Source of the DNA: Deferribacteraceae bacterium UBA1873
Lineage (GTDB): Bacteria; Chrysiogenota; Deferribacteres; Deferribacterales; Flexistipitaceae
Assembly: GCA_002338145.1 (NCBI GenBank)
Contig: DDHP01000001.1
Location: 3,654 to 20,252, forward strand
Length of the DNA: 16,599 nucleotides
Direction of reading: 5' to 3'
Shown: in pieces, positions 8,091 through 15,545 of the stretch
How positions within the stretch are numbered: position 1 is the stretch's first letter
Layout: each line of letters begins with the position of its first letter
Notes under the pieces: generated by a model
Seen by the model: only the letters and a program-made list of their open reading frames with translations
Told to the model about the DNA's origin: nothing
The model's database searches: none
Translations under genes and position numbers: made by a program

Positions 8091-8120
8091 AGTCTATTTT
8101 AAAAGAACTGATTTAGTCAA
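8091..8120 (-). promoter_or_regulatory. Candidate sigma70 promoter for the phosphoesterase operon
   Basis: On the minus strand TTGACT (8120-8115) is followed after 18 bases by TAGACT (8096-8091). The -35 box matches 5 of 6 consensus bases and the -10 box 4 of 6. It lies about 25 bases before the phosphoesterase start. Support is by position and match only. Confidence 0.4.
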
Positions 8121-8249
8121 CATAAAAAACAATTGCTTGTTTACAATAAAAGTGTTTTTCCAATGTAATCTGTGCAAAAAATTTTTAATCTCTGGTGTTT
8201 ATCTTAAAATATGCAGTATAAATTCTAAGTAATTTTAAAGACTTGTGCA

Positions 8250-8278
8250 TTGCAAAAAGTAGAATAAGTACCTATAGT
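8250..8278 (+). promoter_or_regulatory. Candidate sigma70 promoter for the tRNA nucleotidyltransferase operon
   Basis: TTGCAA (8250-8255) and TATAGT (8273-8278) are separated by the optimal 17 bases. They lie about 25 to 45 bases before the two possible starts of the nucleotidyltransferase gene. This is the best-spaced pair in the divergent intergenic region. Confidence 0.5.
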
Positions 8279-8321
8279 TTAGTGTTCACGGAATAATTTC
8301 AGTTTGTGGAGACAATTAAAA

Positions 8322-9650
8322 TTGAGTTTAAACTATATTATACAGATACCGTATTATGATGAAATCAAGAGTATTTCCTATGAGTTGGATTCCCCTGTAT
8401 ATTTTGTTGGAGGGGTTGTGAGGGATTTATTATTGGGAAGGGAAATAACGGATGTTGATTTGGTCTGTTTTAATGGGGAATATACCTTTTTTGCAAAAAA
8501 ATTATCTGCAAAACTGAGGTCCACCTGTATCAGTTTTAAAGATAATATGCGGTTAGTAAAGAAACAGACGGTAATAGATATTTCAAAACCAAGGGGTAAA
8601 AATATTTTGGAGGATCTAAACAAAAGGGATTTTACTATAAATAACTTAGCTATGAATTTGGAAGGGGAGATTTTAGGGGATAAATCTGATCTTTTGCACC
8701 GGAAAATTAAACATGTATATGCTGATGTTTTTAAAGATGATCCGTTGAGAATGCTGAGAGCATTTCGTTTTGTTTCGGAACTCGGTTTTGCACTGGACAG
8801 TTCAACTGCCAGGCTTATTGCCTACAATGCCTCCGATATTACCAATACGGCAAAAGAGAGAATTTTTCAGGAATTATACAAAATGTTCACAGGTAAATAT
8901 CTGAGAAATACCCTAAGAGATTTTTTTTGTGCAGGTAGAAAAAGAGCTAACTCTGTAGGAAAGTTTCTGTTTTCTGAGCTGGCGGAAGCTCAATATATTA
9001 AACAACCTGCAAGGTTTCACAAAGAAAACATACTAAATCACAGTATCAGTGTTGCCGAAGAGATGTTTAGAATAGTTGATGAACTTAATCTGAATGAAGA
9101 AAAACGGTTTGTATTAATATCGGCAGCTATCTTACATGATTGTGGGAAAAAAACGGCATGGGAAAATAACAGTGGTAGGAATTTTGCTTATCACGATATT
9201 ATCGGTGAGAAGGTTGGAAAACAGATAATGAAAAGACTCGGTTATCCATCCAAATGTCAGAACTATGTAGGTTTTTTGATAAAGCATCATCTCAGATTAA
9301 CTATATTTTCTGTCAACGGGGTCAGAAAATCAAAGCTTCAAAAGTATGTCTTTGAGAACAGAAAATATATTGATGATATTATACTATTGAGTTTGGCTGA
9401 TAATATGGTTAAAAAGTTTAATATAAAATTATTGCATAGCATTATTCTGAGGATTAGAAATATACAGAAAGATATGGATTTGGCTGCGTTGGAAAAAATA
9501 AAAGGTACTGATATCTTAAATATGGGTGTGGAGAAAGGTCCTGAAGTCTCCAGGATTTTAAAAGAGGTTCATTTTCGTCTGGCCTTTGGTTATTTAAAAA
9601 ATTATGATGAAATAACGAAATTTGTCCAGAGTATTAAGGGGGAAACATGA
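8322..9650 (+). CDS. Class II tRNA nucleotidyltransferase/poly(A) polymerase family, with HD domain
   Basis: Enzyme of about 442 residues that adds nucleotides to RNA 3' ends, most likely maturing or repairing tRNA CCA ends. The nucleotidyltransferase head shows YFVGGVVRDLLLG, the metal-binding TDVDLV, DLNKRDFTINNLAM and DDPLRMLRAFRF. A C-terminal HD hydrolase domain is marked by HSISVAEEM, LHDCGKK and IKHHLRL. Whether it adds CCA, only CC or A, or poly(A) cannot be told from sequence alone, so no symbol is given. No ATG precedes the core. TTG 8322 has GGAG 10 bases upstream; TTG 8304 would add six residues with a poorer site. The stop overlaps the next gene as ATGA, making this the first gene of a four-gene operon. 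Confidence 0.85.
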   Translation: MSLNYIIQIPYYDEIKSISYELDSPVYFVGGVVRDLLLGREITDVDLVCFNGEYTFFAKKLSAKLRSTCISFKDNMRLVKKQTVIDISKPRGKNILEDLNKRDFTINNLAMNLEGEILGDKSDLLHRKIKHVYADVFKDDPLRMLRAFRFVSELGFALDSSTARLIAYNASDITNTAKERIFQELYKMFTGKYLRNTLRDFFCAGRKRANSVGKFLFSELAEAQYIKQPARFHKENILNHSISVAEEMFRIVDELNLNEEKRFVLISAAILHDCGKKTAWENNSGRNFAYHDIIGEKVGKQIMKRLGYPSKCQNYVGFLIKHHLRLTIFSVNGVRKSKLQKYVFENRKYIDDIILLSLADNMVKKFNIKLLHSIILRIRNIQKDMDLAALEKIKGTDILNMGVEKGPEVSRILKEVHFRLAFGYLKNYDEITKFVQSIKGET

Positions 9651-10405
9651 AGCTGCTACGTTTTAAAACAGGAAACATAGAAAAAAAAGGTATTTATGAA
9701 GATGGTGTCATCAAAAGAATTTTTGGCTCTGTTTTTCATGAATATACTGTGACTGATGAAGTTTACAATTTTGATGAAGTGCAGATTCTGCCACCGGTTT
9801 TACCATCCAAGATTGTTTGTGTGGGAAGAAACTATTCAGATCATGCGAAGGAGCTGGGCAACAGTGTTCCCGATGAGCCTATGCTCTTTCTAAAGCCCTC
9901 CACTGCACTGAATTCACATGAATCTGTTATTATATATCCTGAGGTATCCAAGAGAGTAGATTTCGAAGCAGAGCTGGGAGTAGTTATTGGTAAAAAGTGT
10001 AAAAGTGTTAGCGCTCAGAATGCGTTGGATTATGTATTAGGTTATACATGTTTTAATGATATTACTGCGCGTGATATACAGAAAAAAGAAAACAAATTCA
10101 CACGTGCCAAATCTTTTGATAGTTTTGCTCCTGTGGGGCCCGTTATTGAAACGAACTTAACTCCGGAGAATTTACGTGTGGTTTGCAGGGTGAACGGTGA
10201 GATTAAGCAAAATGGCAACACAAAGGATATGGTTTTCGATGTTAAGATGTTGATTAGCTTTATTTCGCATGTTATGACTTTATTGCCTGGAGATCTTGTT
10301 GCCACCGGTACACCTTCAGGTGTGGGGCAGCTGAGCCCGGGAGATATTGTGGAAGTTGATATTGAGAATATAGGGGTATTGAGAAACTATGTCCATAAGC
10401 AATGA
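9647..10405 (+). CDS. Fumarylacetoacetate hydrolase (FAH) family protein
   Basis: Protein of 252 residues in the FAH/HpaG superfamily, which hydrolyses, hydrates or decarboxylates 2-oxo acids with a divalent metal. The motifs are in family order: VGRNYSDHAKELG (His66, Glu69), the metal ligands FEAELG (Glu107, Glu109) and FNDITARD (Asp138), AKSFDSFAPVGP, and LVATGTPSGVGQL near the C terminus. The substrate is open; oxaloacetate decarboxylase or acylpyruvase activity is known for short bacterial members. The ATG overlaps the previous stop by 4 bases and has AAGGGGG before it. The gene itself overlaps the next one by 17 bases, so translation is likely coupled. Confidence 0.9.
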   Translation: MKLLRFKTGNIEKKGIYEDGVIKRIFGSVFHEYTVTDEVYNFDEVQILPPVLPSKIVCVGRNYSDHAKELGNSVPDEPMLFLKPSTALNSHESVIIYPEVSKRVDFEAELGVVIGKKCKSVSAQNALDYVLGYTCFNDITARDIQKKENKFTRAKSFDSFAPVGPVIETNLTPENLRVVCRVNGEIKQNGNTKDMVFDVKMLISFISHVMTLLPGDLVATGTPSGVGQLSPGDIVEVDIENIGVLRNYVHKQ

Positions 10406-10637
10406 TAGAATTAGTTGTTTCGCATGTGGGGCATGTTGTGTCGCATTCAGTATATCCACACTTAATAAACCTTCCGGGGAAAAATGTAAGAATCTTACCG
10501 GAGAAGGGCTTTGCGGGATATATGAAAAGAGGCCGAAGGTATGCAGTGATTTTGCACCGGACGAAATATGTGTACTGATTTCAAGCTTGCCATTTGACCA
10601 GAAAGTAAATGTTTTACAAAAAATTTATGGCTGTTAA
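10389..10637 (+). CDS. CxxCxxCC-type (YkgJ-like) metal-binding small protein
   Basis: An 82-residue protein with the arrangement of the YkgJ/PF03692 family: FACGACC near the N terminus (CxxCC core), then CKNLTGEGLCGIYEKRPKVC, where GxCxIYexRPxxC is characteristic. The cysteines are thought to bind zinc or an iron-sulfur cluster, and the cellular role is unknown. It is shorter than many members and consists of little more than the cysteine core. The start at 10389 lies inside the end of the FAH gene, and the gene is followed after 22 bases by coaE. Confidence 0.75.
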   Translation: MSISNDRISCFACGACCVAFSISTLNKPSGEKCKNLTGEGLCGIYEKRPKVCSDFAPDEICVLISSLPFDQKVNVLQKIYGC

Positions 10638-10659
10638 TAGTTAGTTTTGGAGGGTTGGC

Positions 10660-11307
10660 TTGTACTTAGGGTTGACTGGCGGTATTGCTTCCGGGAAAAA
10701 CACTGTGGCGGACATGTTCAGCCAACTTGGAGCGTACACCATCGATGCGGATGAAATAAGCAGAGAAGTTATGAAGCCGGGGCATAAGGCTTTTGATGGT
10801 GTGGTAGACTTTTTTGGGAACGAAATTCTTGGCGAAGATGGTTTTATTGACCGAGCAAAGCTAAAGAAGATAGTCTTTTCTGACAGTTCAATGCGCAAAA
10901 GACTTGAAGAGATTGTTCATCCTGAAATATTAGCATATGAGAAAAAAAAGGTGGGTAGAATTAAGGGCAATGATGATAAAGCTATTATTATTACACACGC
11001 AGCATTAATAATTGAAAAACAAACTTACGGCAGGTTTGATGGTATAATTGTTGTTTATGCTGAAAGAAACCAACAGCTCAAACGATTAATGGCAAGAGAT
11101 AACATTACTGTTGAATATGCCGAAAAAATTGTCTCGTCACAAATGAGTATAAATGAGAAAATTAAATATGCCAATTTTATAGTTAATAATTCTAAATCCC
11201 TGGCGGATACGCATAGGGATGTCAGAAGAATTTTTGATGTTCTGAATATTTATCAGTATTGTATGAAACAACTTAAAAAGCAAAAAACACAATTAAATAT
11301 TGACTAA
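10660..11307 (+). CDS. coaE: Dephospho-CoA kinase
   Basis: Catalyses ATP-dependent phosphorylation of dephospho-CoA, the last step of coenzyme A synthesis. The 215 residues start at a TTG with GGAGGG 5 bases upstream, and the first codons lead straight into the P-loop GGIASGKNT (residues 7-15). TIDADEISREV (Asp29, Asp31) is the family substrate-binding segment, HPEI follows at about residue 87, and LKRLMARD is the lid. Two positions differ from the commonest form: Asn14 replaces Ser in the P-loop, and HAALIIE stands where many members have a PLLFE-type motif. Length and order of motifs are otherwise normal. It is the last gene of the nucleotidyltransferase operon. Confidence 0.88.
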   Translation: MYLGLTGGIASGKNTVADMFSQLGAYTIDADEISREVMKPGHKAFDGVVDFFGNEILGEDGFIDRAKLKKIVFSDSSMRKRLEEIVHPEILAYEKKKVGRIKGNDDKAIIITHAALIIEKQTYGRFDGIIVVYAERNQQLKRLMARDNITVEYAEKIVSSQMSINEKIKYANFIVNNSKSLADTHRDVRRIFDVLNIYQYCMKQLKKQKTQLNID

Positions 11308-11328
11308 AAAATAATCATGCTTTATATT
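11300..11328 (+). promoter_or_regulatory. Candidate sigma70 promoter for the ffh-ribosomal cluster
   Basis: TTGACT (11300-11305) and TATATT (11323-11328) are separated by 17 bases, and each box matches 5 of 6 consensus bases. The -35 box overlaps the coaE stop codon. It is the strongest promoter match found in the window and lies 65 bases before the ffh start. Confidence 0.6.
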
Positions 11329-11393
11329 CTTTGACTTCCGGTATATTCGGAGATCAGCAGAATACGTAAAGCGTAAAGGGATGGGAATTGTAA

Positions 11394-12743
11394 ATGTTTA
11401 CTACGCTAAATGATAAGCTTCAGTCTGTATTTAAAAAGATACGGGGTGAAGTTAGGATTACTGAAGAGAATATAAGAGAAGCCATCAAGCAGGTTAAAAT
11501 GGCTATGCTTGAGGCTGATGTTAATTATAAAGTTGTAAAAAAATTCATCTCAGGTGTCCAGGAAAAGGCTCTGGGCGAGGAAGTATTAAAAAGCTTATCC
11601 CCCGATCAGGTTTTTATTAAAATAGTCAATGATGAATTGACTTATATTCTGGGTGGCGAAGATCCTGCTGCCACAAAAATATCCTTAAGTCCAACTCCAC
11701 CTACAGTTATAATGCTTGTGGGTTTACAGGGTTCAGGTAAAACAACTACTGCCGGGAAACTGGCTAAGCATTTCCAAAAAAATAATAGAAAAGTTTTGCT
11801 TGTTGCTGACGATATATACAGACCGGCAGCAATAGATCAACTGGAAGTTCTTGGGAAACAGCTAAGCGTGGACGTTTATTCCGACAGAGAAAGTAAAGAT
11901 GCAGTTGATATTGCCCTGAAATCGTATGAATATGCAAAGAAAAGTGCCAAAGATATTGTAATTATAGATACAGCGGGCAGACTTCATGTCAACAATGAGC
12001 TTATGGATGAGCTTTCTGATATCAAGAAAACCGTTAACCCTAATGAAATTTTGTTTGTTGCCGATGCCATGACAGGACAGGATGCTGTAAATGTTGCCAC
12101 AAAGTTTAATAATGATCTGGATATATCAGGAGTAATTCTTACAAAACTTGACGGTGATGCCAGGGGTGGAGCTGCACTATCTATTCGCGAAGTAACTGGT
12201 AAACCTTTGAAATTTGTGGGTATAGGGGAAAAACTTGACGCCTTTGAGCCATTTTACCCCGACAGAATGGCTTCAAGGATTCTTGGCATGGGTGATGTGG
12301 TTTCCCTCGTTGAAATGGCCCAGGATGCAATAGAAGAGGATGAAGCTGAAAAACTTGCCGATAAAGTTTCCAAAGGCGGCATGGACTTTAACGATATGCT
12401 TTCACAGTTTAAGATGATTAGAAAAATGGGCTCTTTTGAAAGCATTATGAAACTGATTCCCGGAATGGGTAATATGAAGAATGCAGATGTGGATGAAGAC
12501 CAGATTAAGAAAATAGAAGCCATTATCAACTCAATGACTCCGAAAGAAAGAAAATATTATAAAATCCTTAACGGGAGCAGAAAAAAACGTATAGCCAGAG
12601 GGAGCGGAACCTCGGTAAGCGATGTCAATAAACTTATCAGCCAGTTACAGCAAATGAATAAAATGATGAAAAAATTCAGGAAGAAATACGGCGGAGCGGA
12701 TAAGTTAGACGAAAAAATGTTAAAAAATATATTCCCTATGTGA
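11394..12743 (+). CDS. ffh: Signal recognition particle protein Ffh
   Basis: GTPase of the signal recognition particle, which binds 4.5S RNA and signal sequences of nascent membrane proteins and docks with FtsY. The 449 residues match the usual length. The N domain spans about residues 1-95. The G domain carries GLQGSGKTT (110-118), DDIYRPAAIDQL, DTAGR (192-196), TGQD (227-230) and TKLDG (250-254). The C-terminal M domain is methionine-rich (DFNDMLSQFKMIRKMG, MNKMMKK) and contains the RNA-binding helix with SRKKRIARGSG. The ATG at 11394 has an extended purine-rich site upstream (AAAGGGATGGGA). It heads the translation cluster, 16 bases before rpsP. Confidence 0.97.
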   Translation: MFTTLNDKLQSVFKKIRGEVRITEENIREAIKQVKMAMLEADVNYKVVKKFISGVQEKALGEEVLKSLSPDQVFIKIVNDELTYILGGEDPAATKISLSPTPPTVIMLVGLQGSGKTTTAGKLAKHFQKNNRKVLLVADDIYRPAAIDQLEVLGKQLSVDVYSDRESKDAVDIALKSYEYAKKSAKDIVIIDTAGRLHVNNELMDELSDIKKTVNPNEILFVADAMTGQDAVNVATKFNNDLDISGVILTKLDGDARGGAALSIREVTGKPLKFVGIGEKLDAFEPFYPDRMASRILGMGDVVSLVEMAQDAIEEDEAEKLADKVSKGGMDFNDMLSQFKMIRKMGSFESIMKLIPGMGNMKNADVDEDQIKKIEAIINSMTPKERKYYKILNGSRKKRIARGSGTSVSDVNKLISQLQQMNKMMKKFRKKYGGADKLDEKMLKNIFPM

Positions 12744-12759
12744 TAAGGAGGTGTGAAGC

Positions 12760-13038
12760 GTGGCTACAAAAATCAGATTAATGAGAATGGGCAGGAAAAA
12801 GAGACCTTTTTACAGGTTGGTTGTTGCTGACAGCAGAGCAAAAAGGGACGGAAGATTTATTGAGATAATCGGGCATTATAACCCTTTGCCTAATCCTACA
12901 GAATACAAAGTGGATGAGGAAAAAGCACTTAAGTGGCTTGGCAATGGAGCGGTACCTACTGATACTGCGAGAAACATTCTTTCCAGAGCGGGAGTAATGA
13001 AGAAATTTGATGAGATTAAACATCAAAAAAACAGTTAA
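12760..13038 (+). CDS. rpsP: 30S ribosomal protein bS16
   Basis: Component of the small ribosomal subunit that binds 16S rRNA early in assembly. The 92 residues are of usual length and start with ATKIRLMRMGRKKRPFYRLV, the conserved N terminus. SRAKRDGRFIEIIGHYNP and the alanine-rich AVPTDTARNILSRAG complete the family pattern. The start is a GTG with a strong ribosome site (AAGGAGGTG) that lies just after the ffh stop. It is followed by khpA with an 18-base gap. Confidence 0.97.
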   Translation: MATKIRLMRMGRKKRPFYRLVVADSRAKRDGRFIEIIGHYNPLPNPTEYKVDEEKALKWLGNGAVPTDTARNILSRAGVMKKFDEIKHQKNS

Positions 13039-13056
13039 ACCAATCGGAGGTGTTAA

Positions 13057-13287
13057 GTGAAAGAGTTAGTTGAGTTTATCGTAAAATCACTCGTGGATAA
13101 TCCTGACAAGGTTTTAATCGAAGAGGTTGAAGGGGAAAAGACAACTGTAATTGAGCTGCGCGTGGATCCTTCTGATCTGGGTAAGGTTATCGGTAAACAG
13201 GGCAGGACAGCGAGGGCTGTGAGGACTATTCTTAATGCTGCAGGTATAAAAAAGAATAAGCGTGTTGTACTTGAAATACTTGAATGA
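13057..13287 (+). CDS. khpA: KH-domain RNA-binding protein KhpA
   Basis: Small single-KH-domain protein of 76 residues, about the usual length. The RNA-binding signature lies in DLGKVIGKQGRTARAVRTI, where GKQG is the GxxG loop. In Gram-positive bacteria KhpA pairs with KhpB and binds many RNAs; here only the fold and the position between rpsP and rimM are seen, and that position is highly conserved. The start is GTG with GGAGG 6 bases upstream. A terminator-like hairpin begins 4 bases after the stop. Confidence 0.93.
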   Translation: MKELVEFIVKSLVDNPDKVLIEEVEGEKTTVIELRVDPSDLGKVIGKQGRTARAVRTILNAAGIKKNKRVVLEILE

Positions 13288-13289
13288 TT

Positions 13290-13315
13290 ATGCGTCTCAA
13301 TATGAGACGCATTTT
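13290..13315 (+). terminator. Intra-operon hairpin (possible partial terminator)
   Basis: A perfect stem TGCGTCTCA (13291-13299) and TGAGACGCA (13303-13311) encloses a 3-base loop and is followed by TTTT. An A-T pair extends it to 10. The T-run is short, so read-through is expected. It separates the ribosomal gene rpsP and khpA from rimM-trmD-rplS and could lower transcription of the latter or stabilise the 3' end of an upstream transcript. Confidence 0.65.
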
Positions 13316-13335
13316 ACTGTAAATTTTCTATTGAT

Positions 13336-13851
13336 ATGAGGTTTTTCAGTATTGGCAGGATTGTAGGTCATCACGGCTTACACGGTGATGTGAAAATAAA
13401 ACCTATAACAGACAACCCTGATATTTTTTTTGATTTAACCTACTTGCTTTTGGCCGAAAAAGGCGAAGTAAGGCGGTCTTTTAAATTAAATAATATATAT
13501 TTTCAGAATAAGTTCATAATAGCTTCCCTTGAGCAGGTATCCCATATAGATGAAATCGGCGATTTGAAGGGGCTGGATGTGGTAGTGCCGGAAAATTATT
13601 TACCTGAGGAAAATCCTGACGAGGTTTACTGGTATAAGATAAAAGGGGCGGCAGTATTTGATGAAAATGGCCGCAAGATTGGTATTCTATATGACTATAT
13701 CGAGTCCGGAGCCTCAGATGTTTTCAGGGTTGCTTGTGGTGAAAGTAAATATTATTTGATATCAAACAATCCCGAACATATTATAAAAATAGATGATGTC
13801 AACAAATCAGTTTACATAAATTCCAACGGTTTAGTCAGTGAAGATATTTAA
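13336..13851 (+). CDS. rimM: 16S rRNA processing/ribosome maturation factor RimM
   Basis: Assembly factor that binds uS19 and helps mature the head of the 30S subunit. The 171 residues show the N-terminal RimM barrel (FSIGRIVGHHGLHGDVKIKP) and a C-terminal PRC-barrel (EVYWYKIKGAAVFDENGRKIG). The end (HIIKIDDVNKSVYI) fits the family. ATG 13336 is the only start that leaves the conserved N terminus whole, yet the 20 bases before it contain nothing like a Shine-Dalgarno sequence, which points to low translation. Its end overlaps the GTG start of trmD by 14 bases, so trmD translation may depend on that of rimM. Confidence 0.93.
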   Translation: MRFFSIGRIVGHHGLHGDVKIKPITDNPDIFFDLTYLLLAEKGEVRRSFKLNNIYFQNKFIIASLEQVSHIDEIGDLKGLDVVVPENYLPEENPDEVYWYKIKGAAVFDENGRKIGILYDYIESGASDVFRVACGESKYYLISNNPEHIIKIDDVNKSVYINSNGLVSEDI

Positions 13852-15142
13852 TGTACTGACAATTTTTCCTTCTATTTTTGATTCTTTTTTTTCTTACGGT
13901 GTTATCTCTAAGGGTATCAGCAACAGGCTTATAAAAATCAACATGGTGGATATAAGGGAATATGCTTTTGATAAACACAAAATGACCGATGATTACCAAT
14001 ATGGAGGGGGGCAAGGTCTGGTAATGAAGCCGGAACCTATATATGAAGCTGTGGAATCGGTACGTTTGGAAAATGATACCCATGTTATTTTGCTGGATCC
14101 GAGAGGACGTAGGTTTGATCAAAAGAAAGCTGAAGAATTGTCTTTATATAATAATATAACTTTTATTTGTGGAAGATATGAAGGTGTGGATGAGCGTATT
14201 CGCTCTCTTGTTGTGGATGAGGAACTGTCGTTGGGTGATTTTATTTTAACGGGAGGAGAGCTCGCTGCAGCAACTATGATAGATTCCATTGCAAGGCTTG
14301 TTCCCGGAGTGTTAGGTGATGACAGATCTGCCGAGGAAGAATCATTTACGGAAGGTTTGCTTGAATTCCCCCACTACACCAGACCATACGAATTTAAAGG
14401 GCTTAAGGTTCCGGAGGTGCTTAGAAGTGGGGATCATGAGAAAATCAGAAAGTGGAGAAAAAAAGAATCGATAAAAATTACTTTACAAAACAGAATTGAT
14501 TTGTTAAAAGATAAGGCTCTTGACAGCGAAGCAATGGATATTATAGAACAGGAAAGAGTTAAAATGAATAAACGTGCGGGTCTTTATACTGCATTGCTTC
14601 ATTACCCTATGCTGGATAAGCAAGGGGACAATGTAGCAACTGCCATTACAAACATGGATTTGCACGATATTTCACGAAGCTGTAAAACGTTTGGTGTTAA
14701 AAAATATTATGTGGTTACCCCTCTTGAGGCTCAGCGGGAAATTGCTGGTCGCGTGCTTAAACATTGGCTGCAGGGGTATGGTGCAGAGTATAACAGTAAC
14801 AGAAAAGAGGCATTTGGTATTACTGCGATACATAGCTCACTATTGGAATCAATTGCTGATATTGAGAAGATGGAAGGAGAGAAGCCGGTTCTTGTAGCTA
14901 CAAGTGCAAGGAAGTATCCTAATACTGTTAGTTACAGGGAAATTGCAGGCATTACAAAAGATAAGCCTGTTTTGCTGTTGTTCGGGACAGGCTGGGGGTT
15001 TTCGGAAGATATTATCAAAGAGGCCGATTATATAGCCGAGCCGATTTATGGGGCGGGTGATTTTAATCATTTGTCCGTTAGAAGTGCTGTGGCTATAATA
15101 CTGGATAGAATAAACGCGTTTGTGCAGGAGGATACATTATGA
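13838..15142 (+). CDS. trmD: TrmD tRNA (guanine-37 N1)-methyltransferase fused to a TM1570-like SPOUT methyltransferase
   Basis: A 434-residue, apparently bifunctional protein. Residues 1 to about 240 are TrmD, which makes m1G37 in tRNA from S-adenosylmethionine: DDYQYGGGQGLVM, LDPRGRRF, ICGRYEGVDER (111-120), LSLGDFILTGGELAA and PHYTRPYEF. The position of E. coli Asp169 appears to be Glu168. From about residue 245 a second domain follows (AGLYTALLHYP, then VATAITNMDLHDISRS). It ends with LFGTGWGFSED and the SPOUT-type NHLSVRSAVAIILDR (410-424), as in the TM1570/PF09936 RNA methyltransferases, whose RNA target is unknown. In Thermotoga the two are neighbouring separate genes. The frame is continuous, so this is a fusion. 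GTG start inside rimM; the stop overlaps rplS as ATGA. Confidence 0.92.
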   Translation: MKIFNVLTIFPSIFDSFFSYGVISKGISNRLIKINMVDIREYAFDKHKMTDDYQYGGGQGLVMKPEPIYEAVESVRLENDTHVILLDPRGRRFDQKKAEELSLYNNITFICGRYEGVDERIRSLVVDEELSLGDFILTGGELAAATMIDSIARLVPGVLGDDRSAEEESFTEGLLEFPHYTRPYEFKGLKVPEVLRSGDHEKIRKWRKKESIKITLQNRIDLLKDKALDSEAMDIIEQERVKMNKRAGLYTALLHYPMLDKQGDNVATAITNMDLHDISRSCKTFGVKKYYVVTPLEAQREIAGRVLKHWLQGYGAEYNSNRKEAFGITAIHSSLLESIADIEKMEGEKPVLVATSARKYPNTVSYREIAGITKDKPVLLLFGTGWGFSEDIIKEADYIAEPIYGAGDFNHLSVRSAVAIILDRINAFVQEDTL

Positions 15143-15495
15143 GAAATACACTGATTGAAGCGGTTGAATCGGAATACAAAAAAGATAATATACCGGAATT
15201 TCGTGCCGGTGACACTGTAAGTGTGGATTTTCGCATCGTTGAAGGGAACAAAGAGCGTATCCAGTCGTTTCAGGGGCTGGTTATTCGTATTAATAATAAC
15301 GGTCTGAATACAACATTTACTGTAAGGAAAGTAGTTGGTGACATTGGAGTTGAGAGGATATTTCCCATTCATTCTCCGAGAATCGAAGCTATAAAAGTGA
15401 TAAGAAGAGGTCGTGTACGCAGAGCTAAGCTTTACTATATCAGAGAAAGACGTGGTAAAGCGGCAAGGATTAAAGAGCGCAGAAAGGGATTCTGA
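15139..15495 (+). CDS. rplS: 50S ribosomal protein bL19
   Basis: Large-subunit protein at the interface between the 30S and 50S subunits. The 118 residues match the usual length. The family pattern is clear: FRAGDTVSVDFRIVEGNKERIQSFQGLVI, VGVERIFPIHSP-like text at VERIFPIHSPRIE, and a basic C terminus with KLYYIRERRGKAARIKER. The ATG overlaps the trmD stop, with AGGAGG 7 bases upstream, a far better site than that of rimM. This fits independent, stronger translation of the ribosomal protein. Confidence 0.97.
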   Translation: MRNTLIEAVESEYKKDNIPEFRAGDTVSVDFRIVEGNKERIQSFQGLVIRINNNGLNTTFTVRKVVGDIGVERIFPIHSPRIEAIKVIRRGRVRRAKLYYIRERRGKAARIKERRKGF

Positions 15496-15517
15496 AAAAA
15501 CATTAAAAGTATATAAT
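15490..15517 (+). promoter_or_regulatory. Possible internal promoter before rplM
   Basis: A perfect -10 hexamer TATAAT lies at 15512-15517 in the gap between rplS and rplM. The -35 candidate, TTCTGA at 15490-15495 with 16-base spacing, is poor. It could add transcription for rplM-rpsI, which form their own unit in many bacteria. Confidence 0.3.
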
Positions 15518-15545
15518 TTAGTCTTAAAAAAGGGGTTTGTTAGAT

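Noticed and set aside
7786..8232. Open frame on the plus strand across the phosphoesterase gene and its upstream region
   Set aside because: It is antisense to a gene with complete catalytic motifs and has no ribosome site or family resemblance.
11331..11359. Second TTGACT (11331-11336) upstream of ffh as a -35 box
   Set aside because: No -10-like hexamer lies 16 to 18 bases downstream; the pair at 11300-11328 fits far better.
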